Of a stretch of DNA of 37,629 bases, positions 1 through 8,414 are shown one piece after another. Numbering within the stretch: position 1 is the first letter of the stretch; every line of letters begins with the position of its first letter. The stretch comes from Coriobacteriales bacterium. Lineage in GTDB: Bacteria; Actinomycetota; Coriobacteriia; Coriobacteriales; Atopobiaceae. The stretch lies in NCBI GenBank assembly GCA_030529665.1, contig JAUMWL010000008.1:1-37629 (forward strand), read 5' to 3'. The notes beneath the pieces were generated by a model, which saw only the letters and a list, made by a program, of their open reading frames with translations, made no database searches and was not told where the DNA came from. Both the position numbers and the translations under genes were made by a program.

Positions 1-37
1 CTGCCAAGGGGGCAGGCGGAGATAAGGGAAAAGAAAC

Positions 38-2236
38 ATGACAAAAGTTACGCACGAATTCGACCTCTACGGCAAGCACTACACCCTCGAGTCCGGTGAG
101 CTGGCCAAGCAGGCAACCGGTGCCTGCTTGGTGAGCTGCGGCGATGCCACCGTAATCGTCACTACGGTCGTCTCAAAGGAGCGGAAGGACTACGACTTCT
201 TCCCCCTTACGGTTGACTTCATCGAGAAGATGTATGCGGTGGGCCGCATTCCCGGTGGCTACCTCAAGCGCGAGTCGCGCCCCAGCGAGAAGGCCACCCT
301 TACGGCACGCCTCATCGACCGTCCGCTGCGTCCCTCCTTCCCCGAGGGCTTCCGCAACGAGGTGCAGGTGGTGGCCACGCCGCTCGTTGCCGACCAGGTC
401 AATTCTGTGGACACCATTTGCGTAATGGGCGCCAGCGCGGCGCTCACCGTGGGCGGCGTGCCCTTTGAGGGTCCGCTTGCCTGCGTGCGCATCGGTCGCG
501 ACATAGCCACGGGCGAGTTCATTGTGAACCCCACCTACGAGGAGCGCGACCACTCGGACCTCGACCTTGAGCTTGCGGGCTCTGCGACCTTCATCTCCAT
601 GCTTGAGGCTGGTGCGAACGAGATCAGCGAGGAGGACATGCTCTCTGCCATGGCCTTTGGTCAGGAGGCGATCGCGGCCTTCTGCGAGGAGCAGAAGAAG
701 TTCTTTGCCAAGTTTGAGGAGGCAAACGGCGCGATTGAGGTTCGCGAGTACATCTTGGACGAGCCCATCCCCGAGGTACACGAGCGCGTCTTTGCTCACT
801 TCGACCAGATGAGCGCCGCTCTCAAGGATGCAAACAAGGCCGCACGCGTGGCAAAGGTGGAGGAGCTTAAGGAGGCCATCCGCGCGGAGTTTACGCCGGA
901 GGAGCAGCTGGAGTGGGCACGACCCATCACCGTGGAGCTCAAGTCGCTGGAGAAGCACGCCATGCGCCTTATGGTGGTAGAGACCGGCGAGCGCGTGGAC
1001 GGTCGCGTTGCCGACGAGGTACGACCGCTCATGATAAAGGCCAACTACCTGCCGCGCGTGCACGGCTCGGGCCTCTTCCAGCGCGGCCAGACGCAGGTGC
1101 TCTCCATCTGTACCCTTGGCATGCTCAATGAGTGGCAGCGCCTTGATACCATCGAGCCGGTGGACGGCAAGCGCTATCTGCACCACTACAACTTCCCGCC
1201 CTACTGCACGGGTGAGACGGGCCGCATGGGTGCGCCCAAGCGCCGCGAGCTTGGCCACGGTGCCCTGGCGGAGCGAGCGCTTCTGCCCGTCATCCCCTCC
1301 GAGGACGAGTTCCCCTATGCCATTCGCGTGGTCTCTGAGGTAATGGAGTCCAACGGATCGAGCTCCATGGCATCTACCTGCGGCTCCACGCTCGCGCTCA
1401 TGGACGCCGGCGTGCCGCTAGTGCGCCCAGTCTCCGGCGTCGCCATGGGTCTTATCCAGGAAGAGGGTAAGACCGTGGTGCTCACCGACATCCAGGGAGT
1501 CGAGGACTTCCTTGGCGACATGGACTTTAAGGTGTGTGGTACCACCAAGGGCATCACCGCCATGCAGATGGACAACAAGGCCACCGGCCTTACGCCCGAG
1601 ATCCTGCGCAAGGCACTCATGCAGGCGCACGAGGGTCGCATGTTCATCCTCGATGCCATGCTAGAGGCCATACCTCAACCGCGCGAGGAGACCAAGGAAT
1701 CCGCGCCAAAGATCATCTCGCTCACCATCCCCACCGACAAGATCCGCGAGGTAATTGGCTCTGGCGGCAAGGTGATTCGCGGCATCCAGGACGACACTGG
1801 TGCCACCATCGACATCCAGGAGGACGGCACGGTCTTCATCGCGGGCGTGGCCGAGGCGGCAACCGACGCCGCCGACCGTATTAAGGCCATCGTTAAGGTT
1901 CCCGAACCCGGCGAGGAGTACACCGGCCGCGTGGTTGGCATCCAGCCCTTTGGCGCGTTTGTGGAGCTTCTGCCTGGCAAGGACGGCCTGCTGCACATCT
2001 CGCGCATGGCCAAGGGCCGCGTAGAGAAGGTCGAGGACGTGCTGTCCGTTGGCGACGAGGTAAAGGTGCGCGTCCTCGAGGTTGACGAGAAGGGCAAGGT
2101 GAGCCTTGACCGCATCGACAAGCCCGAAGCGCCCGCAGCGGCAGGTGTCGAACGTGAGCCGCGCCCCAATCGTCGTACGCGCCGTCCGGGCGATGGCGGC
2201 GAGCGCAGGCCGCGCAGACGCCACGAGAATAACTAG
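38..2236 (+). CDS. pnp: Polyribonucleotide nucleotidyltransferase (PNPase)
   Basis: Phosphorolytic 3'-to-5' exoribonuclease of mRNA decay; the family forms a trimeric ring. Visible in order: first RNase PH domain (about residues 12-145, with [12 protein letters not shown] at 69-80), an all-helical linker, second RNase PH domain (about 320-540, with [15 protein letters not shown] and the acidic GDMD at 493-496 beside the catalytic site), a KH domain with its GSGG loop at 574-577, an S1 domain from about 625 to 693, and a short Arg/Pro-rich basic tail. The length of 732 aa is normal for the family. The ATG follows a purine-rich GGGAAAAG ribosome site. The gene stands alone here and is followed at once by two hairpins. 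Together with RNase J and RNase Y further on, the window carries three central RNA-decay enzymes. Identification is secure. Confidence 0.98.
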   Translation: MTKVTHEFDLYGKHYTLESGELAKQATGACLVSCGDATVIVTTVVSKERKDYDFFPLTVDFIEKMYAVGRIPGGYLKRESRPSEKATLTARLIDRPLRPSFPEGFRNEVQVVATPLVADQVNSVDTICVMGASAALTVGGVPFEGPLACVRIGRDIATGEFIVNPTYEERDHSDLDLELAGSATFISMLEAGANEISEEDMLSAMAFGQEAIAAFCEEQKKFFAKFEEANGAIEVREYILDEPIPEVHERVFAHFDQMSAALKDANKAARVAKVEELKEAIRAEFTPEEQLEWARPITVELKSLEKHAMRLMVVETGERVDGRVADEVRPLMIKANYLPRVHGSGLFQRGQTQVLSICTLGMLNEWQRLDTIEPVDGKRYLHHYNFPPYCTGETGRMGAPKRRELGHGALAERALLPVIPSEDEFPYAIRVVSEVMESNGSSSMASTCGSTLALMDAGVPLVRPVSGVAMGLIQEEGKTVVLTDIQGVEDFLGDMDFKVCGTTKGITAMQMDNKATGLTPEILRKALMQAHEGRMFILDAMLEAIPQPREETKESAPKIISLTIPTDKIREVIGSGGKVIRGIQDDTGATIDIQEDGTVFIAGVAEAATDAADRIKAIVKVPEPGEEYTGRVVGIQPFGAFVELLPGKDGLLHISRMAKGRVEKVEDVLSVGDEVKVRVLEVDEKGKVSLDRIDKPEAPAAAGVEREPRPNRRTRRPGDGGERRPRRRHENN

Positions 2237-2237
2237 C

Positions 2238-2266
2238 CAAGTAAAGGGGATACTCCCCATTGTTTG
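2238..2266 (+). terminator. Hairpin directly after pnp (GGGGATACTCCCC type)
   Basis: Begins one base after the pnp stop. Stem GGGGA (2246-2250) and TCCCC (2254-2258) closes on a TAC loop. It is extended outward across one A/A mismatch by CAAGTAA against TTGTTTG, using G-U pairs. There is no clear U-run, so termination is inferred. The same loop core recurs at 4049-4073 and 37114-37141 with different outer stems. Confidence 0.6.
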
Positions 2267-2276
2267 ATGACCGAAC

Positions 2277-2311
2277 AAAGGGGACATGCCTCCCAGAGGT
2301 GTGTCCCCTTT
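2277..2311 (+). terminator. Second hairpin after pnp
   Basis: A perfect 10-bp stem, AAAGGGGACA (2277-2286) with TGTCCCCTTT (2302-2311), around a 15-nt loop. The 3' arm ends in TTT and the stem is A/T-flanked, so it could act in either direction. It is the second of two consecutive hairpins after pnp. Confidence 0.65.
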
Positions 2312-2321
2312 GCTTGGCAGC

Positions 2322-2501
2322 GTGCTGTGATCGCGAGCTGTGTGGCCCGCCCAACCGGATGCGTGCTGTCTTTGCGAGCAGTGTGGCTTACCGACCCTCA
2401 CTGGTCTCAAATACAGCACGTAACGTAGAGATAGACCCACACAGCTCGCGATCACAGCACACTCGATCCCACGCCACCCACACAGTTCGCAATCACAGCA
2501 C
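2322..2501. repeat. Inverted repeat array, 41-nt period type (array 1)
   Basis: Two 24-nt units in one orientation (2322-2345, 2363-2386), a 9-nt centre CTTACCGAC (2387-2395), then three units in the opposite orientation (2396-2419, 2437-2460, 2478-2501). Consecutive units are exactly 41 nt apart, as a 24-nt unit plus a 17-nt spacer. A unit reads GTGCTGT, about 8 variable bases, then GCTGTGTGG. Unit 1 is the perfect 24/24 reverse complement of 2437-2460, its symmetric partner about the centre. Spacers are unrelated. No coding function is seen. Array 5 (36942-37080) has the same geometry. Confidence 0.9.
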
Positions 2502-2815
2502 GGTTCCGCACTATCAATCCATACCGTCCAGGTGCCAGGTGTCAGTACCCTCCACCTTATTACCCCTTTTGCGTGGACCTATGTTCCATCGTGGAGTACT
2601 CGATGCCAAGGTCGGAGGAGAGCCCGCGAACGGTTAACTCGTTGCTGAGACCACGGATGGCCATGAGGAGCGTGTGCATGTTGAGGTCTGCCAAGGGAGG
2701 CTCCTCCTGTGGTCGGTGAAACGTTACGTGAATCATTGCAGAGCCGTGGAATGAGAGCTTGTGACACCGTTTGCGTTTCCGCAGGTAGAAGCCTTGCAAC
2801 CCAAAATGAGAGCAA
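2502..2815. other. Gene-poor stretch with a possible REP-like remnant
   Basis: Nothing firm. At 2528-2550 the string CAGGTGCCAGGTGTCAGTAC contains a short direct repeat (CAGGTG/CAGGTGTCAG) resembling repeat remnants seen near REP-type elements. This is only an impression. A short minus-strand reading frame (about 2560-2799) contains an AGGAGG-like site, but I cannot relate its product to any family. Confidence 0.3.
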
Positions 2816-3444
2816 ATGAGAGGTGTCCGACAAGCCCGCAGCCGTGCCAGCGTGGGCGTGGATGCCCGTTATCGCGATGAGGGATACCAAGGGCCCATTT
2901 TTCCGTGGCGTACGGTCGATGCGGATTTGATGATTAACCTTGACAACAGAATTAAGTCCGTGGTGTTCGAAGAAGGAGTGGTGCTGCCTCAAGACTGCAG
3001 TAATATGTTTAGCATGTGCGGATCGCTTGTGTCTGTTGACGCTTCTGGGTGCGATGCGTCAAACGTAGTCGACATGCGGGGATGTTATTGATGTGCAAAT
3101 CCCTTACCACGGTGTGTATTTCAAATTGGGATACGTCGAGCGTCAAGTATCTAGGTAGGTACGGAAGCTGGGGCGTGTTCTCGTACTGCAGCTCCCTCAA
3201 GTCTCTCGACCTGTCCGGGTGGGACACGTCGCACGTGGTGGATATGGACGAACTCTTTTATGCGTGCGAATTGCTGGAGTCCCTTGATCTCACTGGCTGG
3301 GACACGTCGCAAGTCGATGTCGATGGCTGGGGTAGAACGATGCACGACGAGTTCTGGCAACCTGGCGCCTTGGGAATGATGTTTGCCCGTTGTGATTCGT
3401 TGTCAGACACAACGTTTCTTCCCTCGGTCACAAAGTGCTGGTAG
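2816..3444 (+). pseudogene. BspA/DUF285-type leucine-rich surface protein relic, frameshifted
   Basis: Two overlapping frames encode successive repeats of the BspA-like DUF285 family, whose signature is an SLxSLDLSGWDTSxVxDM pattern. Frame 1 (2816-3091) has NMFSMCGSLVSVDASGCDAS. It then shifts to a second frame with CKSLTTVCISNWDTSSVK, SLKSLDLSGWDTSHVVDM and LLESLDLTGWDTSQV, ending at a stop at 3442-3444. The join needs a one-base change near 3079-3083. There is no signal peptide, and neither the usual N-terminal half nor any C-terminal anchor is present, so both ends are missing. Family members are large secreted or cell-wall proteins. Lying beside repeat arrays in gene-poor DNA, this reads as the decayed remainder of an accessory surface-protein gene. 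Confidence 0.75.
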
Positions 3445-3771
3445 ATGGAGGCAAGCTGCAAAAGCTCATACGATGCTTTTCTTCGTTTTCGGCAGTTTTG
3501 GACACTTTGGCATTCTTTTGCAACGGTTGGCCTCGCGGGCGCGTGGTTCGTGTGCACCTGTTGGCAGCTCGCAACCTAGAGTGCATTTTGGCGGGCAACG
3601 CAGAATCGGAACTATCTTCTCGAATCTGGAACGAAAGCTCCGAAACTGCGTACGTAAGGTAGCTGAATACGCAAACGTGGAACTTTACAGCCCAAAATCG
3701 GCGAAAAAGCTCCAAAACTGCGCAGATAAGGTTACTTAAAACGCAGTCCCCTTGCGAGCGGCGCGTGTGCA
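3445..3771. repeat. Gene-free stretch with a two-copy 72-nt repeat
   Basis: No credible gene. Two imperfect direct copies start at 3635 (AAGCTCCGAAACTGCGTACG) and 3707 (AAGCTCCAAAACTGCGCAGA), 72 nt apart, and share AAGGTNRCTNAANACGCA about 25 nt later. A degenerate opposite-strand version (GGCAGTTTTGGACACTTTGG) is at 3491-3510, so this may be another, more decayed inverted repeat. Confidence 0.5.
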
Positions 3772-4010
3772 TTTGCTGGGATCGGGAGCCTTGGCAATGG
3801 ATTTGCTGGAATGCGGATCAGTGACTCCAGGTTTGCCGGGATTGAGACCAGTGGCAATGTATTTGCTAGGTTTTGGAACTGTGGCGCTGAATTTGCTGGA
3901 TTTCAGATCTGTGGCACTGCGGTGGTGCCACAGCTCCAAAAATCAGCAAACGCCGCGCCACAGCTCCAAAAGTCAGCAAACCCGACGCCACTGGTCTCAA
4001 TCCCAGCAAG
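3772..4010. repeat. Inverted repeat array, 30-nt period type (array 2)
   Basis: Five 24-nt units start at 3772, 3802, 3832, 3862 and 3892, exactly 30 nt apart (24-nt unit plus 6-nt spacer). They read TTTGCTGG, a variable middle, then CTGTGGC or CAGTGGC. An 11-nt centre ACTGCGGTGGT (3916-3926) follows, then three units in the opposite orientation (3927-3950, 3957-3980, 3987-4010), starting GCCAC and ending CAGCAAA. The third forward unit matches the reverse complement of the third inverted unit at 22 of 24 positions, against 16 of 24 for non-partners. A further degenerate unit may follow to about 4040. The array lies between the surface-protein relic and the rnj promoter. Confidence 0.92.
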
Positions 4011-4048
4011 TTCCGCCCCGCCGCTCCGCCAACATAGACGGCGATGCG

Positions 4049-4073
4049 AGCGAAGGGGATACTCCCCATCGCT
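4049..4073 (+). terminator. GGGGATACTCCCC-type hairpin upstream of rnj
   Basis: AGCGA-A-GGGGA-TAC-TCCCC-A-TCGCT is a near-perfect 25-nt palindrome with one A/A mismatch. The core and loop match the hairpin after pnp (2238-2266), but the outer stem is different and still paired. There is no U-run. It may insulate the rnj promoter from upstream transcription. Confidence 0.5.
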
Positions 4074-4087
4074 TGACCCTATGTCCT

Positions 4088-4118
4088 TTGCGTGCATGAG
4101 GGAATAAACAAGTACAAT
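4088..4118 (+). promoter_or_regulatory. Candidate rnj operon promoter
   Basis: TTGCGT (4088-4093) and TACAAT (4113-4118) are separated by 19 nt, slightly long for a housekeeping promoter. The -10 is good and the -35 is weak. It would give an untranslated leader of about 70 nt before rnj. Confidence 0.4.
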
Positions 4119-4136
4119 GGACTTCTCAGACGTAAC

Positions 4137-4154
4137 GCCTCGCGATGACGAGGC
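4137..4154 (+). promoter_or_regulatory. Leader hairpin before rnj
   Basis: GCCTCG (4137-4142) pairs with CGAGGC (4149-4154) around the loop CGATGA, about 40 nt before the rnj start and outside the ribosome site. RNase mRNAs are sometimes autoregulated through leader structures. Here that is only a possibility. Confidence 0.35.
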
Positions 4155-4196
4155 TGATAGATATGGAACCACATCTACGAAAGGACTCTTCTTAGC

Positions 4197-5858
4197 ATGG
4201 CAAAAAAGATGACGCCGCTCAGGGTCATCCCACTGGGAGGACTCGACGGCATCGGTAAAAACATGACTGTGTTCGAATACGGTGACGACATGGTTCTGGT
4301 TGACGCCGGCCTCATGTTTCCAGATGACGAGCAGCTTGGCATAGACCTCGTGCTTCCCGACTACACCTATGTGTTGGAGAACGAGGACAAGCTTCGCGGC
4401 ATCATAATCACTCACGGGCACGAGGACCACACAGGCGCGCTTCCGTACTTGCTCATGGACCTTCAGCCCAAGGTGCCCATCTATTCGAGCAAGCTCACGC
4501 TTGGCCTCATAGAGGGCAAGCTCTCGGAGCATCGCGTACGGTCGCCAAAGTTCCATGAGGTAGGCGACGGCACGCAGCTTACGCTCGGTGCGTTTAGCAT
4601 TGGGTTCTTCTCTATGACGCATTCGATCCCCGCCGCCCTTGGCGTGTGCATGAGCACGCCTGCCGGTACTGTGCTGCACACGGGCGACTTTAAGCTCGAT
4701 CAGACGCCCATAGACGGCAACACGCCCAACTACCTGGCCATAAACCATTATGCCGCCAAGGGCGTGGACCTGCTTTTGTCCGACTCCACCAATGCCACCT
4801 ACCCTGGGTTTACGCCCAGCGAGGCAGCCGTGGGTCCGGCCCTGCGGCACATAATAAAGAACGCGCCGGGTCGCGTGTTCGTTGCGTCGTTTGCCAGCCA
4901 CATACATCGACTCCAGCAGGTGTGCGACGCCAGCGTGGCGGTAGGCCGCAAGGTGGTGGTAACCGGACGGTCCATGGTCACAAACACGCGCATCGCCCGC
5001 GAGCTGGGCTATCTGCACATAAAGGACGAGGACATCATCGATGCCTACGAGGTGGACGACATCCCGGACGACAAGATCGTGGTGCTGTGCACGGGCAGCC
5101 AGGGCGAGCCGCTCTCGGCGCTTTCGCGCATGGCCAACGGCGAGCACAAGTCGCTGTCCATCACCTCGCGCGATACGGTAATAATCTCGGCAACGCCCGT
5201 TCCCGGCAACGAGAAGAGCGTAGCGGGCATTGTTAACGCGCTCTCAAAGATCGGGTGCTCCATCTACGACAAGAGCCAGACGCTGGTGCACGTGTCTGGT
5301 CACGGCAGCCAGGAGGAGCTCAAGCTCATGATCGCCATGGTAAAGCCCTCCTACTTTATGCCCGTGCACGGCGAGGCCATGCATCTGCGCGCCCACGCAA
5401 AGCTCGCGCGGCAAATGGGCTTACCCAAGGAGAACATCTTCCTCGCAGACAACGGCGACACGCTGGAGATGCAAAACCACAAGGTTCGTCTGGGCGAGCC
5501 GGTGGACTCTGGCGTGGTGTATGTGGACGGGCTTTCGGTAACGGACGCAGACCCCGTCGTCCTGAGGGATCGTCAGAAGCTCTCCAAGGACGGCATCGTA
5601 ACGTGCGTGGTAACGGTGTCGCATCGTTCGCACAGGACGCGCGACATAGAAATCTATAGCCGTGGCGTCTCGTTTGCAAACGACGACGAGCTCAACCGCG
5701 ACGCGCAGGACATCGTGCGCAATCGCATAGAAAAGAACACCGACGCAGACGTGGGTGTGGACCAACTACGCAGGGGCGTCCGCAACGGGCTATCCAACTT
5801 CCTTTGGAACCGAACACACACGCGCCCCATGGTAATACCGGTCGTCATGGAGGTATAA
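4197..5858 (+). CDS. rnj: Ribonuclease J
   Basis: Metallo-beta-lactamase/beta-CASP ribonuclease combining 5'-to-3' exonuclease and endonuclease activity, acting in mRNA decay and rRNA maturation. The di-metal motif HGHEDH is at residues 73-78, followed downstream by the beta-CASP insert, the HVSGHG motif and the FMPVHGE motif typical of RNase J, and a C-terminal domain. The length of 553 aa is standard. The ATG follows GAAAGGA. The stop codon directly abuts the ftsK start, so rnj heads the operon rnj-ftsK-rodZ-rimO-pgsA. In many Gram-positives this gene sits between dapA and ftsK; dapA is not present here. Identification is secure, but J1 versus J2 cannot be decided. Confidence 0.96.
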   Translation: MAKKMTPLRVIPLGGLDGIGKNMTVFEYGDDMVLVDAGLMFPDDEQLGIDLVLPDYTYVLENEDKLRGIIITHGHEDHTGALPYLLMDLQPKVPIYSSKLTLGLIEGKLSEHRVRSPKFHEVGDGTQLTLGAFSIGFFSMTHSIPAALGVCMSTPAGTVLHTGDFKLDQTPIDGNTPNYLAINHYAAKGVDLLLSDSTNATYPGFTPSEAAVGPALRHIIKNAPGRVFVASFASHIHRLQQVCDASVAVGRKVVVTGRSMVTNTRIARELGYLHIKDEDIIDAYEVDDIPDDKIVVLCTGSQGEPLSALSRMANGEHKSLSITSRDTVIISATPVPGNEKSVAGIVNALSKIGCSIYDKSQTLVHVSGHGSQEELKLMIAMVKPSYFMPVHGEAMHLRAHAKLARQMGLPKENIFLADNGDTLEMQNHKVRLGEPVDSGVVYVDGLSVTDADPVVLRDRQKLSKDGIVTCVVTVSHRSHRTRDIEIYSRGVSFANDDELNRDAQDIVRNRIEKNTDADVGVDQLRRGVRNGLSNFLWNRTHTRPMVIPVVMEV

Positions 5859-8411
5859 ATGCCGCAAAAACGCGGACAGAACGTAGCAAACAACAACGCA
5901 AAGGCACAAGCGGCACAAAGGCAGGCTCAAGGAGCACCGGGTGGAGTCACCCAGAAGAACGACCTTGTTGGGGTACTGTTTATGGTCATCTCGCTGGCAC
6001 TGTTTGTGCTGCTGGCCATACCTTCGTCTGCCCCCGTGGCCGCAGGCGTAAAGGAGTTCTTGGAGCTGAGCTTTGGCATTGGCGCCGTGCTCTGCCCCAT
6101 AGCCCTTCTGCTGTACGCCCTGAGCTTCTTTGTGGGAGGAGACGAGCCCTTGGGTGGTCGCGTCGCCCTGGGAATCGTGCTGGTATGCGCATCCGTGCTT
6201 GCGCTCATCTCTATCTTTGTGCCCGAGGCGCCTCTGTATCCCTCCATCGTTTTGGAGGCAGATACCCTAAGGATCGCAGGCGGCTATGTGGGTGGAGGAA
6301 TCTCGTGGGTTCTTCTTAACTCAGTGGGAAAGCCCGTGGGCATCGTCCTTTTGTGCGGGTTGGCCGCGCTGGGCGTCATAGTGTGCGGGTTCTCGGTGTC
6401 GGGCTTCGTTGCGCGCATGCAGGCGCATGCCGAGGGCATGCGCGAGGTGCGTGAGTCTGCACGCGAGCAACGTGCAGACATGCGCGCAAACGTGCGAGAA
6501 GAGCAAAGGAACGCCCCCCAGCGAGTCAGAGTGGCATCGGAGGCCACCAGCTTTATTGGCGACAGGACCAAGACGGTCCTTACCCGAAGGGGCAAAAGAA
6601 AGGCCGAACCCCAGCCCGCACCCGCAGTCGAGGAGGCACCGCAGACGCAGGTGATCACCGAGGTCGCAAAGACGCGCGTCAGCACAAAGAGGGCAAAGCG
6701 CCTGGCAGGCAAGCAGGGACAGGCACAGATGGAGCTTGCGGGCCCTGCCCACAAGTCGCAGACAGATGCTACGGGTTCGAGTGAAGACCAAGCGCTGGTG
6801 GTGCCCGACTTCCTCAAGCATCCGCGCGGCAACGCCAAGCCCGCACAAAAGACCAAGGTGGTAAAGCGCGCGACCAAGCGACCAAAAAAGAGGCTGGCCG
6901 CAAGCTCGGCGACGCCAAAGCGGCCGGGTGATGGGCAGGATGGCTACGAGCTCCCGCCAATGGACATGCTTAGCTCCAACCCCAACTCGGCTGGCACGGC
7001 AAGCAGCCATGAGGAGCTGGAGGAGACCATGGAGAGGCTCCAGGGCACCCTCCACGAGTTTGGGCTCCAGAGTCGCGTCATAGACTATGTGACGGGTCCC
7101 ATCGTAACGACCTTTCGCGTTGAGATGGGGGAGGGCGAGCGTGTAAACAGGATCCGTAACCTGGAGGACGACATCGCGCTTACGCTTGCGGCGGAGAAGG
7201 TGCGCATCTTTGCCCCCATTCCGGGAACGTCGTACGTGGGAATCGAGATCCCAAACAAGACGCGGCAAAACGTCCATCTGGGAGACGTGCTCCCCTATGC
7301 CAGCGGAGGTCCGCTGGAGGTGGCCATCGGGCGCGACTCGAGCGGCAACCCCGTTATCGCCGACATTGCAAAGATGCCTCACATGCTCGTTGCGGGAACC
7401 ACGGGCTCGGGCAAGTCGGTCATGATCAACTCCATGATCATGTCGCTTCTTATGCGAACCACGCCCAAGCAGGTGCGGCTCATCATGATCGACCCCAAGC
7501 GCGTTGAGTTTAGCTGCTACAACGGACTGCCGCACCTCTACGTGCCCGTGGTAACGGAGCCCAGGCAGGCCGCAAGCGCGCTGCAATGGGCCGTCTCCGA
7601 GATGGAGCGGCGTCTCAAGGTGTTTGAGCGGGCCGGCGCGCGCGAGATAAAGGTCTACAACCAGATGTGCCTGTCGGGCAAGTTTGACGACCAGCCAAAC
7701 CCGCCCGAGCCCATGCCCTACCTGGTGGTGATCATAGACGAGCTTTCGGACCTCATGATCGTTGCGGGCAAGGACGTGGAGTCGTCCATCGTGCGCATAG
7801 CGCAGCTTGCGCGTGCCGCGGGCATACACCTCGTCATCGCCACGCAGCGACCGTCCGCAAACGTCGTCACGGGCCTCATAAAGTCCAACATCGACAACCG
7901 CATCGCGCTCAAGGTGTCCTCGGGCATAGACTCGCGCGTCATCCTGGACGAGACGGGCGCCGAGCGGCTGCTGGGCAACGGTGACATGCTCTTTAAGTAC
8001 CGTGGACTAAACATGAGGCGCGTGCTGGGCTGCTATACTTCGGACAACGAGATCAACGAGGTGGTTGACTTCATTCGCGAACAAGCCGAGCCGGACTATC
8101 ACGAAGAGATACTCTCGGCGGTCGTGCCCGGCCAGACAACCGCAGGCTTGCGTGCGGCAGGCGAGGATGACGACGATCCCCTGGTGTGGGAGGCCGCGCA
8201 GATCGTGGTGGAGATGAAGCAGGGATCCACGTCGGGCATCCAGCGGCGCCTCAAGGTTGGATACGCACGGGCCGGCCGCATAATGGACATGCTCGAGGCC
8301 AAGGGCGTCGTGGGACCACCTGACGGGTCAAAGCCTCGCGAGGTCTTGCTGGACGAGGCGGGCCTGGAAGAGCTCAGAATACAAGAGTCGACATATCGAG
8401 AGGTCGTGTAG
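5859..8411 (+). CDS. ftsK: DNA translocase FtsK/SpoIIIE
   Basis: Septum-anchored motor that pumps chromosome ends through the closing division septum. The N-terminus has four to five membrane segments (about residues 36-56, 72-93, 101-121, 140-180). A charged Lys/Arg/Gln-rich linker (about 190-370) follows, then the alpha domain. The RecA-like motor has Walker A GTTGSGKS at 513-520 and Walker B VVIID at 623-627 followed by E628. The C-terminal winged-helix gamma domain that reads KOPS-like guide sequences begins at about 775. The 850-aa length is typical. The ATG starts on the base after the rnj stop, with its ribosome site (GGAG) inside the rnj end, implying translational coupling. Identification is secure. 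Confidence 0.97.
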   Translation: MPQKRGQNVANNNAKAQAAQRQAQGAPGGVTQKNDLVGVLFMVISLALFVLLAIPSSAPVAAGVKEFLELSFGIGAVLCPIALLLYALSFFVGGDEPLGGRVALGIVLVCASVLALISIFVPEAPLYPSIVLEADTLRIAGGYVGGGISWVLLNSVGKPVGIVLLCGLAALGVIVCGFSVSGFVARMQAHAEGMREVRESAREQRADMRANVREEQRNAPQRVRVASEATSFIGDRTKTVLTRRGKRKAEPQPAPAVEEAPQTQVITEVAKTRVSTKRAKRLAGKQGQAQMELAGPAHKSQTDATGSSEDQALVVPDFLKHPRGNAKPAQKTKVVKRATKRPKKRLAASSATPKRPGDGQDGYELPPMDMLSSNPNSAGTASSHEELEETMERLQGTLHEFGLQSRVIDYVTGPIVTTFRVEMGEGERVNRIRNLEDDIALTLAAEKVRIFAPIPGTSYVGIEIPNKTRQNVHLGDVLPYASGGPLEVAIGRDSSGNPVIADIAKMPHMLVAGTTGSGKSVMINSMIMSLLMRTTPKQVRLIMIDPKRVEFSCYNGLPHLYVPVVTEPRQAASALQWAVSEMERRLKVFERAGAREIKVYNQMCLSGKFDDQPNPPEPMPYLVVIIDELSDLMIVAGKDVESSIVRIAQLARAAGIHLVIATQRPSANVVTGLIKSNIDNRIALKVSSGIDSRVILDETGAERLLGNGDMLFKYRGLNMRRVLGCYTSDNEINEVVDFIREQAEPDYHEEILSAVVPGQTTAGLRAAGEDDDDPLVWEAAQIVVEMKQGSTSGIQRRLKVGYARAGRIMDMLEAKGVVGPPDGSKPREVLLDEAGLEELRIQESTYREVV

Positions 8412-8414
8412 CAT

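Noticed and set aside
1-15. Hairpin CTGCC-AAGGG-GGCAG before pnp
   Set aside because: Only 5 bp at the window edge. It could belong to an upstream gene's end, but cannot be judged.
173-1258. Long minus-strand frame opposite pnp
   Set aside because: Shadow of a certain gene with strong codon bias. Similar long antisense frames at 3903-5147, 6321-7829 and 12096-13172 were rejected for the same reason.
2560-2799. Short minus-strand ORF as a real gene
   Set aside because: No similarity recognised, composition like the surrounding decayed DNA, and it overlaps repeat-like sequence. Left as part of the gene-poor region.
2816-3444. Programmed frameshift in the LRR gene
   Set aside because: No slippery heptamer or stimulatory structure is seen at 3079-3083, and both ends of the gene are missing.
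3772-4010. CRISPR array
   Set aside because: Units vary in the middle, spacers are only 6 nt, and the orientation inverts halfway. No cas gene is present. The same holds for the other four arrays.
3752-4107. Open frames with 10-residue protein repeats across array 2
   Set aside because: The 30-nt step is a multiple of three, so frames stay open by chance. Frames are open on both strands, without ribosome sites or a recognisable product.
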